Source: Deltaproteobacteria bacterium (lineage in GTDB: Bacteria; Desulfobacterota; Desulfobacteria; Desulfobacterales; Desulfosarcinaceae). Taken from it: DNA of 33,055 bases. Every line of letters starts with the position of its first letter. Positions within the stretch are counted from its first letter, which is position 1. A program made the translations under genes and the position numbers. The stretch spans positions 1 to 33,055 of the forward strand of contig JAKAFO010000014.1 of assembly GCA_021819735.1 (NCBI GenBank), given 5' to 3'. This document shows positions 31,692-33,055 of the stretch, piece after piece. Under the pieces are notes generated by a model. It saw nothing but the letters and a program-made list of their open reading frames with translations, was not told the DNA's origin and did no database searches.

Positions 31692-32177
31692 ATGGCGCTC
31701 AAACTCACTTTAAAACCCTATGAACGCTTGATCCTGGGCGGAGCCGTCATTACCAACGGTTCCAGCAAGGCGGAGTTCATTGTAGAAAACAGCGTGCCGA
31801 TTCTACGGCAGAAAAACATCTTGAGTCCAAAGGAAGCCGACACCCCCGCCAAGCGAATTTATTTCATCGTTCAATTGATGTATGTTGACGGCAGCCATCT
31901 CGCCGATCATCACAAGCTTTACTGGGAACTTGTTCGCGATTTTCTTTCCGCGGCGCCTCGATCCTTACCGCTGATCGACCAGCTTAGCGAACACATTCTT
32001 CACGCAAAATACTACGATGCGCTCAAGACGGCACGTCATTTGATAAAATTTGAACAGGAGGTCCTTGACCGTGCAAAACAATGCTTTGAAAACCTACCAG
32101 AATGTACTCAAAGAGACGATGTCGGGTCGCGAGACGGAAGCCCGTGTACTGACGCAAGGTGCGCTCAAACTTATTGA
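31692..32177 (+). CDS. flbT: FlbT, flagellin mRNA regulator
   Basis: The first 126 residues match FlbT: MALKLTLKPYERLILGGAVI, VPILRQKNILSPKEADTPAK, RIYFIVQLMYVD and YYDALKTARHLIKFEQEVL. FlbT is known from Alphaproteobacteria, where it acts on the flagellin mRNA leader to repress or promote translation. Here the flagellin gene two genes upstream has a leader of about 134 nt. The reading frame continues 35 codons beyond the conserved part, with a Cys/Asp/Arg-rich tail that lies entirely inside the start of flaF in another frame. Either the overlap is genuine or the stop has been lost. The ATG has only a weak ribosome site. Confidence 0.88.
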   Translation: MALKLTLKPYERLILGGAVITNGSSKAEFIVENSVPILRQKNILSPKEADTPAKRIYFIVQLMYVDGSHLADHHKLYWELVRDFLSAAPRSLPLIDQLSEHILHAKYYDALKTARHLIKFEQEVLDRAKQCFENLPECTQRDDVGSRDGSPCTDARCAQTY

Positions 32178-32460
32178 TTGTCAGAAGAATTGGGACACCC
32201 CGGATCGCAACGCACGTCTTGACAATGCCCTCAGATACAATCAACGACTCTGGAGCATCTTCCAGGTGGAAGTAGCCAAGACGGACAACCCCCTGCCGGC
32301 CAGCATTAAAAAAAATATGCTTCTGCTCAGCCGATTCGTCGATCGCCGGATCTTCGAAACCATGGCTTTCCCTTCGCCGGAGAAGCTCGATATCCTTATC
32401 AAGATCAATCAGAATATCGCTGCAGGTTTGCGTGGCTCGCCCTCCGGCCCTATCGAATAA
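32071..32460 (+). CDS. flaF: FlaF, flagellin secretion/assembly regulator
   Basis: From the GTG at 32071 this is a 129-residue protein with the FlaF pattern: a short ALKTYQNVLKETMSGRETEA N-terminus, then RVLTQGALKLIDCQK, NALRYNQRLWSIFQVEVAKT, LPASIKKNMLLLSRFVDRRI and LDILIKINQNIAAGLRG. In Caulobacter and related bacteria FlaF works with FlbT and is required for flagellin secretion. AGGAGG lies 9 nt before the GTG, inside flbT. A TTG at 32050 opens the same frame but overlaps that ribosome site. It overlaps flbT by 107 nt and is followed by a hairpin. Confidence 0.87.
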   Translation: MQNNALKTYQNVLKETMSGRETEARVLTQGALKLIDCQKNWDTPDRNARLDNALRYNQRLWSIFQVEVAKTDNPLPASIKKNMLLLSRFVDRRIFETMAFPSPEKLDILIKINQNIAAGLRGSPSGPIE

Positions 32461-32469
32461 ACCAAGAAC

Positions 32470-32500
32470 GGGTCGCCGTCGGTTTGCCTGATGGCGACCC
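32470..32500 (+). terminator. Hairpin terminator after flaF
   Basis: GGGTCGCC (32470-32477) pairs with GGCGACCC (32493-32500), and the first loop bases can add a TC/GA extension. It is 9 nt after the flaF stop and is followed by TTGTTAGCTT, a short T-rich tail. It probably ends the flagellin-flbT-flaF transcript. Confidence 0.6.
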
Positions 32501-32523
32501 TTGTTAGCTTCCCTCCTTGCAAT

Positions 32524-32559
32524 GTCATTCCTTTGGCGTAAAAACGTCATTCCTCCGGC
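32524..32559 (+). repeat. Tandem direct repeat upstream of the TPR gene promoter
   Basis: GTCATTCCTTTGGC (32524-32537) and GTCATTCCTCCGGC (32546-32559) are identical at 12 of 14 bases and start 22 bp apart, two helical turns. They end about 50 bp before the -24 element, the right place for paired activator sites. Confidence 0.5.
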
Positions 32560-32610
32560 AAAATCCAAACGCAAATCAGCCCGTGCAATGCTCTTTTCAC
32601 GCCCAGCGCG

Positions 32611-32626
32611 TGGCACCTTTCTTGCT
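32611..32626 (+). promoter_or_regulatory. sigma-54 promoter of the TPR gene
   Basis: TGGCACCTTTCTTGCT matches TGGCAC-N5-TTGCW exactly. The start would be near 32638, just upstream of the first ATG of the TPR protein. It is the only strong sigma-54 motif found on the plus strand of the intergenic regions examined. Confidence 0.82.
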
Positions 32627-32710
32627 GTTCCCAACAAATAGTCCTTAATTAAACGCACAATGACCACGACCGCCGTCCAAATGCCCAAGGCGGTGGGGAA
32701 AAGGCAGCCC

Positions 32711-33055
32711 ATGATCGGGCCCAAAGGCCGGCATACCGCCGATACCCTTCTGGATGAAGGCAACCTGCAATTGACCGGCAATAATTTCCCTGCCGCCGTC
32801 GCAAACTATCGAAGTGCCCTGGATCTGAATCCACAACTGGTGGAGGCCGCTTATAATTGCGGTGTGGCGCTTCACAAACAAGGCCGACTGAATAGTGCCA
32901 TCGATCATTACAAGCAGGCCATTCGGCTGCGACCCGACCTGGCCGAAGCTTACTTCAACCTTGCGCACGCCCTATCGGATTTGAACCATACCGCGGAGGC
33001 CGAGACCGCTTATCGCGCCGTTTTGCGCCTGCAGCCGCGCAATGCCGCGGCGGCC
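32711..33055 (+). CDS. TPR-repeat protein (partial, continues past right edge)
   Basis: The visible 115 codons encode three tetratricopeptide repeats: GNLQLTGNNFPAAVANYRSA with LDLNPQ, VEAAYNCGVALHKQGRLNSA with IDHYKQAIRLRPD, and LAEAYFNLAHALSDLNHTAE with AETAYRAVLRLQPRN. Each has the A-x3-Y and hydrophobic/Pro-32 pattern. The ATG at 32711 is chosen because GGGGAAAAGG ends 7 nt upstream; an in-frame ATG at 32660 would add 17 residues but has no ribosome site. The C-terminal part is missing, so the function is open. TPR proteins next to flagellin genes are often glycosyltransferases that modify flagellin, but nothing in the visible part shows a transferase domain. Confidence 0.85.
   Translation, partial: MIGPKGRHTADTLLDEGNLQLTGNNFPAAVANYRSALDLNPQLVEAAYNCGVALHKQGRLNSAIDHYKQAIRLRPDLAEAYFNLAHALSDLNHTAEAETAYRAVLRLQPRNAAAA

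Noticed and set aside
32521-32600. GTCATTCC sequences as part of a dispersed palindromic repeat family
   Set aside because: The arms do not continue into the complementary GGAATCC half typical of such elements, so only a two-copy direct repeat is supported.
1-33055. CRISPR arrays, tRNA/rRNA genes, transposons, prophage or defence genes
   Set aside because: No repeated spacer pattern, tRNA-like cloverleaf, transposase or phage gene was recognised; the window is fully accounted for by flagellar genes and their control regions.

Overview
The window is a large flagellar locus, about 29.3 kb coded almost entirely on the minus strand, joined head-to-head to a short plus-strand flagellin module at the right end. 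Gene content, high GC, the polar-type set FlhF/FlhG/FliA, two enhancer-binding proteins (EBPs) and strong sigma-54 (-24/-12) motifs before most operons suggest a deltaproteobacterium (Desulfobacterota, probably a Desulfobacterales-like sulfate reducer). That placement is inferred from protein resemblance and gene order. No tRNA, rRNA, CRISPR array or insertion sequence was seen.

Layout on the minus strand, in transcription order from the right: a FleQ/FlrA-like EBP without a receiver domain (28274-29344) with its own sigma-54 motif; a stand-alone FliH-like protein (27510-28217); a FlrC/FleR-like EBP with a degenerate receiver (25977-27350). Next is flgB-flgC-fliE-fliF-fliG-fliHI-fliJ-fliK-flgD-flgE (25792 to 15955), in which fliH and fliI are one continuous gene; it has a sigma-54 motif at the front and a large hairpin at the end. 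Next is motA-motB'-motB-fliL-fliM-fliN-fliO-fliP-fliQ-fliR-flhB (15601 to 8101), behind a sigma-54 motif. Next is flhA-flhF-flhG-fliA and a small membrane protein (7896 to 2056), with a weaker sigma-54 motif. Last is flgF-flgG-flgA (1909 to the left edge), with a strong sigma-54 motif. The rest of the set (flgH, flgI, flgK, flgL, fliD and so on) presumably lies outside.

Layout on the plus strand: a 642-bp divergent control region with a near-consensus sigma-28 (FliA) promoter; a short flagellin (29987-30835) with a leader of about 130 nt; an unrecognised coiled-coil protein; FlbT; FlaF; and the start of a TPR protein behind its own sigma-54 motif. FlbT and FlaF are best known from Alphaproteobacteria, where they control flagellin translation and secretion, so this module is a notable companion to a delta-type basal-body cluster.

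The genes form a coherent cascade. Sigma-54 plus the two EBPs would drive the basal body, export gate, rotor and stator operons and FliA. FliA would then drive flagellin, and FlbT/FlaF would tune flagellin output. The oddest components are: the FliH-FliI fusion together with a second, unlinked FliH-like protein; a second MotB-like stator protein whose ion-binding Asp is Gly; an FlhF with altered GTPase motifs and a C-terminal Ada-type Cys/His metal-site-like module; and an EBP whose receiver lacks its phosphorylatable Asp.
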